Shown here piece after piece: positions 16,443-24,605 of a stretch of 64,000 nt of DNA. Position numbers and translations under genes: made by a program. The DNA comes from CAYWXK01 sp964462515 (lineage in GTDB: Bacteria; Planctomycetota; Phycisphaerae; Sedimentisphaerales; Anaerobacaceae). The stretch spans positions 1-64,000 of the forward strand of contig CAYWXK010000010.1 in assembly GCA_964462515.1 (NCBI GenBank), read 5' to 3'. Numbering within the stretch: position 1 is the stretch's first letter; each line of letters begins with the position of its first letter. Below the pieces are notes generated by a model. That model was given only the letters and a program-made list of their open reading frames with translations, had not been told where the DNA came from and ran no database searches.

Positions 16443-17168
16443 ATGGGAAATTCCGGTGAAGATAAGGACCATTTCTTGCCTAAAAAGTTTCGTTGGTATA
16501 CGCTCGGCGCGCTAATTCTTCTCCTGGGACTGGGGATCATCGTAGCAATTTCAGGCTTGTTTAACTTTCTTCTACTGAGTGTGGGAGAATTTGCCTTGTA
16601 TTTTATCTACCAGAGAAAGTGGAGAAAGCTCCACCAAGTCCTTGAACCGGTCAGCGGACAAAAGGCGGACACTATATCATTTCCTTTCGGCCGGTATGTT
16701 CTCTTGACCTGGGTCTATGCGATGATTATGGAATTCTGTGTGGATTTCGGTGCTTACGGCACGTTCAATCCAGGTACCGTTCTGGTCATAATGGTCGTGC
16801 TCACACCGCACTATTTCTTCATGGCCGCCGTCTTTCGCCTGTGGTTTCGGTGGTTCACTTACTCCCCTCGCCAGGCGTATTTTACGATGGGGCTGGTTGG
16901 GTTCTTATTAGAGTCCGTTATTTTGAAACTCTTTGCCGGAACATTCGAGTTGTCGGGCATCTTGCTTTTCCCGATAGATGCTCCGGTTCATATGCTAAAT
17001 TATGGGGGATTTGTGTTAATTCCCACGCTCCGCCAGAATCAAGCCGAGCAAAGAGAACCCGTGAGAACGAGAAAGAAATACCTCGTGGGCATCTTGGGAA
17101 CCTTGGCCCTGACGCTCCCCGAAATCGCCGGGACTTATTGGTTTGTCTATAAGGTGCTCCTCAAATGA
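16443..17168 (+). CDS. Multi-pass membrane protein, unknown function
   Basis: A 241-residue integral membrane protein with six or seven hydrophobic segments (for example LGALILLLGLGIIVAI, LLSVGEFALYFIY, VLVIMVVLTPHYFFMAA) and short charged loops; the C-terminal helix follows a TRKKY stretch. No catalytic motif is recognised. AGAGG at 16433-16437 gives ATG 16443 as the start; the upstream in-frame GTG at 16437 overlaps the ribosome-binding site. It lies between the secreted SagB-like gene and the radical SAM gene on the same strand, but gaps of about 110 and 290 bases argue against a tight operon. Confidence 0.7.
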   Translation: MGNSGEDKDHFLPKKFRWYTLGALILLLGLGIIVAISGLFNFLLLSVGEFALYFIYQRKWRKLHQVLEPVSGQKADTISFPFGRYVLLTWVYAMIMEFCVDFGAYGTFNPGTVLVIMVVLTPHYFFMAAVFRLWFRWFTYSPRQAYFTMGLVGFLLESVILKLFAGTFELSGILLFPIDAPVHMLNYGGFVLIPTLRQNQAEQREPVRTRKKYLVGILGTLALTLPEIAGTYWFVYKVLLK

Positions 17169-17461
17169 TGTGATAATGGGGATAGCTGCCGCGCTAATAC
17201 AACACAATTGCTTGCCCGACTTCGCCTTCACGCTTGCCCTGCTTGCACTGAGCCTGTCGAAGTGAGCTTGCCGAAGGGGCGACGCAATCTGCATCACACA
17301 ATACGACCTTGTCATTCCGAGTGCAGCCGAGGAATCTATTAAATAATTGTCATCTTCTTCCCCATTCATTCCTTAAGAAACCGCCATTCGTGTCCGTCCC
17401 TATTTATACATTTAAATTATCTTGAAAAGCATCAACACCAGAGCTACAATTTGTATTGTTT
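17169..17461. other. Intergenic repeats (GCCTGTCGAAGTG family)
   Basis: Bases 17221-17290 carry the same repeat blocks as 780-860 (CCTGCTTGCACTGAGCC, TGTCGAAGTGAGC, CCGAAGGGGCGA), followed at about 17312-17340 by a CATTCCGAGTGCAGCCGAGG block, another typical dispersed element. No gene is seen. Confidence 0.65.
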
Positions 17462-19018
17462 ATGCTCGATATATCTAAGAAAAGATGTCTGTTAAGAATC
17501 GTGATTCCGGCTTGCCCGGCCTTCAACATTTATTCGCGCATCGCCCGAAAGACTACAGCTTTGGGACCGGTATGTGTAGCCAGTGCTGTAAATAAGATGG
17601 AAGGATGGGATGCCGAGGTTATCGACGAAAATAATCTTCGCAGGTACGGCCCAAGGAGTACTTCAGGCGGGGCTGACCACGAAGTCCTTCAACAACGGAG
17701 AGCCGCAGACATTGTCGGATTTTATGGAGGGCTGACGAGCACCGTCCCCAGACTCTACAGACTGGCCCGTTTTTACAAAGATAAGGGGGTTACTACTATC
17801 GCCGGGGGACAGCATTTTGTTGAAGATAATGTGGCTGAAGCGTTGTCCTCCAGCATCGACTATGTAGTCATAGGTGAAGGAGAAGAGACTATTAAGGAGC
17901 TTCTATGGGCGATAGAGGGCAAGCGGAAGGTAAGCGAGGTCAGGGGTATTGCTTATCTGCATAATGGCCAGGTCATTCACACTCCTGCGAGAGAACCCAT
18001 CACTGATTTTGATAAATTGCCTTTGCCGAATTTTTCCCTGGTTCGTTATGCCAAAATCAAAATCTATCCTGTCGGAAGGATACGGGGCTGCGGCATGGAC
18101 TGCGAGTTCTGCACGGTCAAGGGCAAACCCAGATGTGCTTCTGCCGAACGACTGCTTGAGCAAATTAGTTCCCTTGTGGAAACAGTGAACGCTAAAAATT
18201 TCTTTATCGTCGATGACCTTTTCGGTCAGCAGCGCGACGAGACAATAAGATTCTGTAACCTGCTTGGAGACTATCAGAAAAGTATCGGGAGAAGGCTTGT
18301 CACCACTGTTCAGATAAGACTGGACAAAGCCAAAGACCTTGGGCTGCTCTCTGCTATGCAGAAAGCGGGCATCAGGACGGTAGCCATCGGTTTTGAATCG
18401 CCAATCGAAGAAGAATTGATAGCTATGAACAAGCACGTAAAAGCTGAAGATATGCTGTCACTCACAAGGATATTTCACAAGTTTGGTTTCATGGTGCACG
18501 GTATGTTTATTTTTGGCTACCCGCAGAGGCAACAGGTAACTTTCAAGATGCCGGTGAAGGAACGGGTGAGACATTTCAGGAATTTTATTAGAAGAGCCAA
18601 AATTGACACTGTGCAGGTTTTGCTGCCTGTTCCTCTGCCCGGGACAGAGTTGAGACGCAGACTTGAAAGACAAAACAGAATCTACCCGATTGAGGTTCTG
18701 GGGTGGCAGTATTATGACGGCAGCTTTCCACTGTTCGAGCCGGATGAGCCGATGAGCGCAGAAGAGATGCAGAATTCCGCCAGAAATATTATGGCCAGGT
18801 TCTACCGGTTCAATTATATGTTTTTGATAGCCCTGAATATATTTTCTTTTCCAGGTATAATTTTCTTCCTTCATAATCTCCGGTTGGGATGGAGCAGGTG
18901 GTACCGCTCATGGCGCAACTACCTGATTCGCTTTGGCGGCTGGATTACAATAAGGAGGTGGACTTCAGAATTTAAAAAGGACGATTTCCTAAAAAAACTA
19001 CGGAAGAACAATAAGTGA
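17462..19018 (+). CDS. B12-binding-domain radical SAM protein
   Basis: A 518-residue cytoplasmic enzyme of the cobalamin-binding radical SAM class. The N-terminal half has a Rossmann-like B12-binding domain (GPVCVASAVNKMEGWDAEVID ... IVGFYGGLTSTVPRL ... GVTTIAGGQHF ... DYVVIGEGEETIKEL). The middle has the CxxxCxxC cluster motif CGMDCEFC at about residues 212-219, followed by the FIVDDLF and IAIGFES blocks of the fold (here VAIGFES). The C-terminus is basic with one hydrophobic segment (IALNIFSFPGIIFFL). Substrate unknown; members methylate or rearrange many molecules. Start taken as ATG 17462, although TTG 17456 is in frame; no clear ribosome-binding site. No partner gene is adjacent except the SagB-like proteins on either side. 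Confidence 0.85.
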   Translation: MLDISKKRCLLRIVIPACPAFNIYSRIARKTTALGPVCVASAVNKMEGWDAEVIDENNLRRYGPRSTSGGADHEVLQQRRAADIVGFYGGLTSTVPRLYRLARFYKDKGVTTIAGGQHFVEDNVAEALSSSIDYVVIGEGEETIKELLWAIEGKRKVSEVRGIAYLHNGQVIHTPAREPITDFDKLPLPNFSLVRYAKIKIYPVGRIRGCGMDCEFCTVKGKPRCASAERLLEQISSLVETVNAKNFFIVDDLFGQQRDETIRFCNLLGDYQKSIGRRLVTTVQIRLDKAKDLGLLSAMQKAGIRTVAIGFESPIEEELIAMNKHVKAEDMLSLTRIFHKFGFMVHGMFIFGYPQRQQVTFKMPVKERVRHFRNFIRRAKIDTVQVLLPVPLPGTELRRRLERQNRIYPIEVLGWQYYDGSFPLFEPDEPMSAEEMQNSARNIMARFYRFNYMFLIALNIFSFPGIIFFLHNLRLGWSRWYRSWRNYLIRFGGWITIRRWTSEFKKDDFLKKLRKNNK

Positions 19019-19191
19019 CCTTCCATTTTCATCCTATTTTCGAAATAGTGGGACAAAATAATATGGACATCTACCGTTTTTTGTTCTCCATCTTCACAGG
19101 TTTTATTCTTTTCTCCCCGATTTTCTGGATTCCCGCCTGCGCGGGCATGACAAAAAAGTGATACTCACTTTTTGAAGACAGCATTAGCAGA

Positions 19192-20559
19192 TTACCTCCC
19201 CGCAAGGGCGTCTAAAATGGCCTGGCCGAAGGGAGCGGCGGCCAAAGGGCCGCTGGCAGTTATTATGAATCTATCCCTCTCAACAGGAGCGCCGGTATAT
19301 ATAGCGCCGGCCCGGACGAGTCTCTCACGTTCGGAGAGAAAACTGGTCGCTCGCACACCAGTTAGAACTCCTGCGTCGGCCAGGACCGAAGGGGCTATGC
19401 AGATTGCCGCAAGGACCTTCATCCTGCGAGCCGCCTCACGAGCGATACCCAGGGCAATTGGATTGCCAAAATATTCTACTGCCCCTGAGCCGCCGATAAA
19501 AACTATCGCATTGTAGTCATCCACCCTCACTTGATTGACCAGAAGGGTCGGCTCGGCTGTGCCTCCAAGCATACCCCTTATAACTCCTAATCTCGAACTT
19601 GCAATGGTCGTCTCCACTCCTGCCCCATCAAGAACACGCTTTGTTGCGAAAAGCTCCTCATCCTGAAAATTCTGGCTGGCAACAATCAAAACCGCTCTCT
19701 TCGCCGGTATTACCGGCGTTTGGTCGGTTGGTTTCTGCTGCGCACCCGCCACGACATCCTGGCCGGCTGAATCTTTTGTTACGGGGTAACCGACACAAAT
19801 TATATAAATCGGCTCAGACTCCCTCGAAAGCTTGCAAATCCTGCTGAGTTCCCCCGCATTAAAACCACCAATAGTTACAGACCCTAAATCGAGACAGACA
19901 GCCTGCAACTGGATATTTTGTGCTATGTGGCCGGCCTCCAGCAGCATATATTTTCTGGCATCCTCGCGGAATTGAGTAGAGAGCTTTTTTACAGAGCCTG
20001 CAAGAATGATGTAGCCGCCCGCCTGAGTCACTCCGCCGGATGGGGCGGCGGATTGTGGACCCGCCTTCGCATAGCCCGCTTCGGCGAGCGAAGTAAGGCC
20101 GGCTGTTGCGCCAAGCATTTGACGGATACGCTGTGATGGCTCGGCTGAGTCAATAACCTGCTCAAGAAGATGTCCCTGCGGCCGATAGACAAACAGCCCA
20201 TCTTGCGTGGCAAAATATACCTCTATGGGGTAGATTGCTCCAGCCGATGGCGCCGTTCGAAAACCTTTTTGAGGTTCTGTTATGCCCTGACCTGCCCAGG
20301 CCAACTGGGCAATATCTGCCATTTTGAGTGGCTGGCCGGTGAACTGCCGCACACTTCTTCGCCTGGCTAATGCTTCTTCCAAGCTAATCTGACCCTTCAG
20401 TTTTGGTTCGGCAAGCTGGATCATTTTAAGCCCGCCAGTCCGTCTGGTGGGCTGCGAAGGCCGAGGCCGATACTGGCCCGTCAGACGTTCGGCGGGCTGG
20501 CCAAAGCAAAGGACTGCAAAAGCTCCTAAGATTACCGTAAAAATCGTCAAGCGTTTCAT
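19192..20559 (-). CDS. Exported SagB-type nitroreductase fused to a DJ-1/PfpI domain
   Basis: A 455-residue protein with a signal peptide (about 1-20). Residues about 55-245 are a SagB-type nitroreductase: SLEEALARRRSVRQF, ADIAQLAWAGQGIT, APSAGAIYPIEVYF, and the LLEAGHIAQNIQLQA helix, so FMN binding is plausible. After a short linker, residues about 270-455 are a DJ-1/PfpI domain: RAVLIVASQNFQDEEL, AIVFIGGSG, and the nucleophile-elbow AAICIAPSVLADAG with its Cys. Fusion of these two domains in one exported protein is unusual. Between signal peptide and domain, the segment RPRPSQPTRRTGG is encoded by a 70-bp palindromic element (20429-20498). Reaction unknown. Confidence 0.78.
   Translation of the reverse strand: MKRLTIFTVILGAFAVLCFGQPAERLTGQYRPRPSQPTRRTGGLKMIQLAEPKLKGQISLEEALARRRSVRQFTGQPLKMADIAQLAWAGQGITEPQKGFRTAPSAGAIYPIEVYFATQDGLFVYRPQGHLLEQVIDSAEPSQRIRQMLGATAGLTSLAEAGYAKAGPQSAAPSGGVTQAGGYIILAGSVKKLSTQFREDARKYMLLEAGHIAQNIQLQAVCLDLGSVTIGGFNAGELSRICKLSRESEPIYIICVGYPVTKDSAGQDVVAGAQQKPTDQTPVIPAKRAVLIVASQNFQDEELFATKRVLDGAGVETTIASSRLGVIRGMLGGTAEPTLLVNQVRVDDYNAIVFIGGSGAVEYFGNPIALGIAREAARRMKVLAAICIAPSVLADAGVLTGVRATSFLSERERLVRAGAIYTGAPVERDRFIITASGPLAAAPFGQAILDALAGR
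20429..20498. repeat. 70-bp palindromic element inside the SagB-PfpI gene
   Basis: AGCCCGCC (20429-20436) pairs with GGCGGGCT (20491-20498). CGTCTG and CAGACG lie inside as a second pair. The element encodes the low-complexity stretch between the signal peptide and the nitroreductase domain, and similar CCCGCCAGTCCG blocks occur at about 22520. Confidence 0.65.
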
Positions 20560-20584
20560 TTTTTCAGACCTCCAAAGCAGTTAA

Positions 20585-20612
20585 TTAATCCGCCGGACGT
20601 CCGGCGGATTAA
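20585..20612. repeat. Perfect 28-bp palindrome upstream of the SagB-PfpI gene
   Basis: TTAATCCGCCGGAC followed directly by its exact reverse complement GTCCGGCGGATTAA. It lies 26 bases upstream of the ATG at 20559 on the minus strand, where it could be an operator. Its core belongs to the CCGCC/GGCGG repeat family, so it may equally be one more dispersed unit. Confidence 0.75.
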
Positions 20613-20742
20613 GCCGATAGATTACCGATGTTTATATTATACACTAAAATCTCTGATTTAGCTACTGGCCAGTCTCCGATATATTAGGAATTGAAAGTCA
20701 TAAGGCTTAAGCCGAATCACATGAGTTTTTAAGGCAATTTTG

Positions 20743-21459
20743 ATGAATTTATTACAACGGCAAAAGATAATAACAATATCACTTATACTTTACTGGCCAA
20801 TTCTTTTTATCCTTGCGCATATACCCGTCCCGTTACTTGTTCGCAAAGCAGGAGTTTCCGATAAATGCCTGCACTTTCTTGCGTATTTCATTCTGGTATT
20901 TTTGTTCTGGTTTGCTGTCAGACCAAATCTTAAAGTCAACTGGCGCAAAGCTACCGCCTGGTGGATTCTTTTAGTGGTGGCTGGTTATGGAGCTGTCGAT
21001 GAGTTACTTCAAAGGTATGTGGGACGCACTTGCGACATTGAGGATTTCGCAGCAAACTTGGTGGCCATAATTGCAGGCCTGGCCCTGTTTTCGTTTTTTA
21101 CATTCTGGCCTGCCGCTCTTTTAGTGGCAGGAGCGACTATTTTCGGTTTGACGAATGTTGCGAGAGCGAATTTGGCTCTTCTTTTGCCGGCTTTGAACGC
21201 AATGTTTCATTTATTTTCATACGCAATTTTTACAATGCTGTGGCTTCAAGTTATTCATTTGAACCTTACGCCAAAACCTCCTAAGCTTAAATGGTTGATG
21301 GTTTCGCTGGCTCTGCCGCTGGCGCTACTATTAACCACAAAGGTATTCTCCGTAATTATTGGCAGAACTTTCGGGCCTATAGATGTAATACTTGCTGTTA
21401 GTGGAATTGCAACTGTCGTCGGCGCGAGTTACCTGACAACTTTATTTCGCCGGCGGTAG
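20743..21459 (+). CDS. VanZ-like membrane protein
   Basis: A 238-residue integral membrane protein. The first half shows the VanZ-family pattern: a first helix with ILAHIPVPL, then SDKCLHFLAYFILVFLFWF, then YGAVDELLQRYVGRTCDIEDFAANL with the acidic residues and Asn conserved in the family. The second half has further helices with a similar weaker pattern (LNAMFHLFSYAIFTMLW). VanZ homologues are linked to cell-envelope traits such as teicoplanin tolerance, but most have no known activity. AAGG 8 bases upstream favours ATG 20743 over TTG 20740. Confidence 0.8.
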   Translation: MNLLQRQKIITISLILYWPILFILAHIPVPLLVRKAGVSDKCLHFLAYFILVFLFWFAVRPNLKVNWRKATAWWILLVVAGYGAVDELLQRYVGRTCDIEDFAANLVAIIAGLALFSFFTFWPAALLVAGATIFGLTNVARANLALLLPALNAMFHLFSYAIFTMLWLQVIHLNLTPKPPKLKWLMVSLALPLALLLTTKVFSVIIGRTFGPIDVILAVSGIATVVGASYLTTLFRRR

Positions 21460-21862
21460 GAAAAAAGAAGAGAAAAAAAGTCAAAAAATAGGGGGAAATA
21501 TGGGTTTTTGACGAAAATTTTGAAAATGGGGTGGTTAGCGATAGACAAAGGCGTGATTTTATAGGACATATTGGTTTTTAGCGTAAAAATGAGGGTAAAA
21601 ATGAGCACTTTTTTGCACTTTTTTGACAGAAATTAACAACTTTTTGCAACTTTTAGCAAAAATGAGTCACTTTTTGAGCTGTTTTGAGCAGGTTTTTTCC
21701 ACGAGGACACGAATGTAAAAGACACAAAAGCAACCACAGATTTCGCAGATTACACAGATTATTTTCATCACAAAAGGCGCAAAAGTAACCACGAATTTAC
21801 ACAAATAAACACAAATTTTTCAGACGCGGATTCGTAAGCTGTGGCGGGGCGGTTTGAGAAGC
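21460..21862. other. Low-complexity intergenic DNA
   Basis: No gene is seen. The stretch is rich in G/A and T runs with repeated ATGAG-CACTTTTTT and TTTTTGCA blocks (about 21590-21690), then ACCACAGATTTCGCAGATT and ACCACGAATTTACACAAAT blocks (about 21734-21820). The latter resemble common dispersed intergenic repeats. Confidence 0.55.
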
Positions 21863-22360
21863 TTAAAGAGTAGTACCGGCTAGCCAATGTTCAGCAAGCT
21901 CGCGTAGGTCCTGCCAGTCAACAATACCATCGCCATTCTGTGGAGCTATATCTGCAGGTGGAACTCCAGGACTCTTAAGCCACTGATTGGCAAGAATGGC
22001 ATAATCAACAAAGTCCACATCGCCATCCTGGTCGATGTCGCCGAAGGGGATTACTATGGATACAACACCATTGGTTCTTGTCTCTTCAGGAACGCTTGGA
22101 AAATAAACAGTTGCGAAATTCATTATCTCGTCGCCTATTCTGACGCTATTTCTTACATTGACGCTGAATTCGGCGTAGCCGCCCTGATTAGGGTCAACCT
22201 GACCTACAAACCATGTGAGGGTTCGCGTTGCAGGGCTATAAGTGCCTGGTGGGGCAATTTGAACCCCACTATTAACATCGATGACCGGACTGATTTCTAA
22301 CGTTGAGTCATTCAAATCTTCATCCAAAGTATCAGTAAAGTAAACACCGAATGCGATTAC
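21863..22360 (-). pseudogene. 3' remnant of a secreted dockerin-tailed protein
   Basis: An open frame running from an upstream TAG (22361-22363) without a proper start codon. It begins in the middle of a DUF11-like adhesion domain (FTDTLDEDLNDST, PATRTLTWFVGQ, GGYAEFSVNV) and ends with two dockerin-like repeats (DIDQDGDVDFVDYAIL and GDGIVDWQDLRELAEHWL). Signal peptide and most of the protein are missing, so this is a 5'-truncated remnant. It lies beside the A+T-rich island at 22632-24256, whose arrival may have removed the rest (inference). Confidence 0.75.
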
Positions 22361-22631
22361 CTAAGCTGAAGCTCCGTTCATCGAGGAACCGGCAGCCGAT
22401 CAGCACCACGCAAGAGATTGGACGCAAGACGCAAGTTGGGATTTATTATTTACTAAATACGACATACTACATACGATATACGAGAGACGAATATTGTTTC
22501 CCGTTTTATAAAGTTCGCCAGCCCGCCAGTCCGCCTGAGGCGGATAAAAGGCGGGTAAAAGGGCGGATAAAAGGCGGGTAAAAAGCGTATAAAACTGTAT
22601 AATCATTGTTAGGTGGAAAAGGAGGCCTAAT

Positions 22632-22733
22632 ATGCTTTTAATGAGCACTTTGAGGTGGATACTTATTGTTGGTGCGGTTGTTGTGATTTTGGTTGTGGTT
22701 ATTGGAGTGAAAATAAAAGATAGATATTTTTAG
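22632..22733 (+). CDS. 33-residue single-pass membrane protein
   Basis: ATG at 22632 is preceded by a strong AAAAGGAGG site with 6-base spacing, and a TATAAT lies at 22598-22603. The 33-residue product has a short N-terminus (MLLMSTLRW), one Val/Ile-rich membrane helix (ILIVGAVVVILVVVIGV) and a basic tail (KIKDRYF). Such peptides are often missed in annotation. It is the first gene of the island that includes the structured RNA and the TIR-like gene; possible roles are a membrane regulator or a type I-like toxin (inference). No relative recognised. Confidence 0.65.
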   Translation: MLLMSTLRWILIVGAVVVILVVVIGVKIKDRYF

Positions 22734-22765
22734 AAAGGATGGGGGTTTTCACCAGGTTTTTAGTT

Positions 22766-22912
22766 TGAAAGCGTAAGGCAGGGCGCCTGCTTGTTTGGGC
22801 TTGGCAGGCAGAAACCCCGATGAGATAGAGAGACGGCATCATCTCACGGGGTAAACAGTCTGTTCCCCGCCAGATGCATGCGGGGACAAGCTTTCACGTT
22901 TTATACAGACTG
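22766..22912 (+). ncRNA. Candidate structured RNA, possible pseudoknot
   Basis: The 209-base gap between two genes contains an ordered set of stems: GCCTGC (22785-22790) with GCAGGC (22804-22809); CCCCG-a-TGAGAT (22815-22826) with ATCTCACGGGG (22841-22851); CAGTCTGT (22856-22863) with ACAGACTG (22905-22912), enclosing CCCCGC (22865-22870) with GCGGGG (22880-22885). TGAAAGC (22766-22772) can also pair with GCTTTCA (22890-22896), which lies inside the last stem, giving a pseudoknot. It could be a riboregulator of the downstream genes or an independent RNA. No known class was recognised. Confidence 0.45.
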
Positions 22913-22942
22913 CTCCGCATAACCCGATAGGAAGGAAATTAT

Positions 22943-23527
22943 ATGATTACTTGTGTGTGCATATTCTTTGCCTTTAGCGGTTTATTAGGTACGTTAATGA
23001 CCTTCTTGATGCGTGAGCCGAAATTCTGGAAGTGTTTATCAATTGTTTGGACTTCTTTCTGGATCTTAATGATTGGTTATCAGTTTTTTGGCAACAAAAA
23101 TTCAAACAATTCTGCTTTTCCAGCGGAGTTTATGGATGATCGTGCAAACTTCGTGCAATCAATTACAGTTTTTGGAAAATCTAGTGATTTAATTAATAAA
23201 CCAAGTAACAATTTAGGCGAAGCATATACTATACCGAAAGCAACGGAACAGCAGATATATTCCAAAATTGAAGAAGGTCTCGCTTTAAGCAAAAAAGTAG
23301 ACAATGCTTTTCTTGATTACATTCACCCCGATTTGAAAAATTATTATCGCAACAAACTTGTTGCTGGTACTGAAATTTATTATGAAGGAATAAAGTCTAA
23401 TAATAGCGGCAACGTTTCTTTAGGCGTTAAAAGACAAATAGAAGGAAATAATCTTATGACTGAGTGGGTTAATTGGTGGAATTCTCATAATAAGGATTTG
23501 GCAAATAAAGCCTATCCTAAGGATTAA
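22943..23527 (+). CDS. Membrane-anchored protein of unknown function (accessory island)
   Basis: A 194-residue protein with two N-terminal hydrophobic helices (about residues 3-22 and 32-50) and a soluble C-terminal domain rich in Asn, Lys and aromatic residues (EEGLALSKKVDNAFLDYIHP, MTEWVNWWNSHNKDLANK). No domain is recognised. An AGGAAGG site precedes the ATG. It is A+T-richer than its neighbours, and only 3 bases separate it from the TIR-like gene, so the two are surely co-transcribed and probably act together at the membrane. Transfer from elsewhere is likely on composition. Confidence 0.75.
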   Translation: MITCVCIFFAFSGLLGTLMTFLMREPKFWKCLSIVWTSFWILMIGYQFFGNKNSNNSAFPAEFMDDRANFVQSITVFGKSSDLINKPSNNLGEAYTIPKATEQQIYSKIEEGLALSKKVDNAFLDYIHPDLKNYYRNKLVAGTEIYYEGIKSNNSGNVSLGVKRQIEGNNLMTEWVNWWNSHNKDLANKAYPKD

Positions 23528-23530
23528 ATT

Positions 23531-24256
23531 ATGAAAGATATATTTTTAAGTCGACCAAACTGGGTGGGACCAGAGTTTAAACAGGGACTTGAAGCTTTTA
23601 CAAATATCCTAAAAAGCTATGAAATGAACCCCAGGACTTTGGGTGTAAGTGACTATCCAGTGAACACTCCCCTTGATGAAGTTATATCGATTATGGATCA
23701 ATGCGTTGGTACTATAATTCTTGGCTACCCCCAAATCGAAGTTAAAGAGGGTGTTTTAAAAGGTGAAACAATTGATTCATCTGTTATTTTGGCAACTGAA
23801 TGGAATCATATTGAAGCAGGCTTAGCCTATGCCAAAGGACTTCCTCTCCTTGTTATTCATCACAAGGGCGTGCAAAGAGGCATATTTGACAGAGGCGCTA
23901 TCAGTAAGTTTCTTCACGAAGTAGACCTTAGTAACAGCACTTGGTTTTCAGAAGAGCCAATTATTGGAGCCATTAGTGCTTGGCGGGAGAGATTGAACAA
24001 AACTTCCCCCGCGGAACGTTCCAAATCACCCCAGCAAGATGATTTGCAATTTGATCAAAAATTAGGGATTTTCATTTCTAAGAAAACTGGATTCAGCTAC
24101 TGCTCAAGTTGTTATCATTTATCCCCATCAAAAAAGGTTGAATTGCAAGTAAAAGATAATGGCTGGCGTTGTCATGCTTGTAAAACTTTTTACCCAAACC
24201 CAAATTATGACCGGCCAACACACACAGAAAATGACTATAATCGATTTGGCTACTAG
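23531..24256 (+). CDS. TIR/nucleoside-deoxyribosyltransferase-like protein with C-terminal zinc ribbon
   Basis: A 241-residue protein. Residues about 1-155 look like a small Rossmann-type TIR or nucleoside-deoxyribosyltransferase-like fold: IFLSRPNWVGPEF, a DYPVNTPLDEVISIMDQC helix, TIILGYPQIEV strand, and TEWNHIEAGLAYAKGLPLL, in which the Glu after the Trp-Asn-His-Ile is a candidate catalytic residue. A Ser/Pro linker leads to a zinc ribbon (CSSC about residue 196 and CHAC about 217). TIR-like domains in bacteria commonly cleave NAD+ in anti-phage systems; that role here is inference. It is coupled to the membrane protein gene upstream. The exact family is not recognised. Confidence 0.6.
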   Translation: MKDIFLSRPNWVGPEFKQGLEAFTNILKSYEMNPRTLGVSDYPVNTPLDEVISIMDQCVGTIILGYPQIEVKEGVLKGETIDSSVILATEWNHIEAGLAYAKGLPLLVIHHKGVQRGIFDRGAISKFLHEVDLSNSTWFSEEPIIGAISAWRERLNKTSPAERSKSPQQDDLQFDQKLGIFISKKTGFSYCSSCYHLSPSKKVELQVKDNGWRCHACKTFYPNPNYDRPTHTENDYNRFGY

Positions 24257-24605
24257 GGAATTCTGGGCAAGAAGCCCTCGACTCATTCGACTTGGTTTGG
24301 CTCTGCCGTCAGGCATCCCTCAAGGGATTTCGACTATGCTCCCTACTTCGCCCTAAACGACAGGGCTTCCGACTTCGCTAAAGTTACGCCGGACAAGTCG
24401 CAGGGCAAGCAAGACAGGTTCTGTGGTTGTTTTTTGAACTTTGTCCTTTGGTTATTTGAACTTGTCCGCCTCTGGCGGATTTGTTTAGGGCTTAGTGCTT
24501 ATGGCATCAGCCATCCACATTCTAAATTCTCAATTGCAGGACGCTCTTCACGAGATACCAATGACGAGCAACGAGTCACGAACTACAGCCGCCGCACGAC
24601 CTTGA
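24257..24605. other. Intergenic mosaic of dispersed repeats
   Basis: No gene is seen. It contains TCGACTCATTCGACTTGG, a CTTGTCCGCC-tct-GGCGGAT palindrome (about 24465-24482), a TTTAGGGCTTAGTGC block and GACGAGCAACGAGTCACGA (about 24563-24581). Variants of the last also occur at about 32113-32140 and in the mfd insertion near 52922. Confidence 0.6.

Noticed and set aside
22740..22935. tmRNA, 6S RNA or a known riboswitch
   Set aside because: No tRNA-like domain, no 6S-like long closing stem and no riboswitch core sequence was recognised; kept as an unassigned candidate.
24257..24605. Continuation of the TIR-like operon
   Set aside because: Only dispersed repeat blocks and no start with a ribosome-binding site were found.
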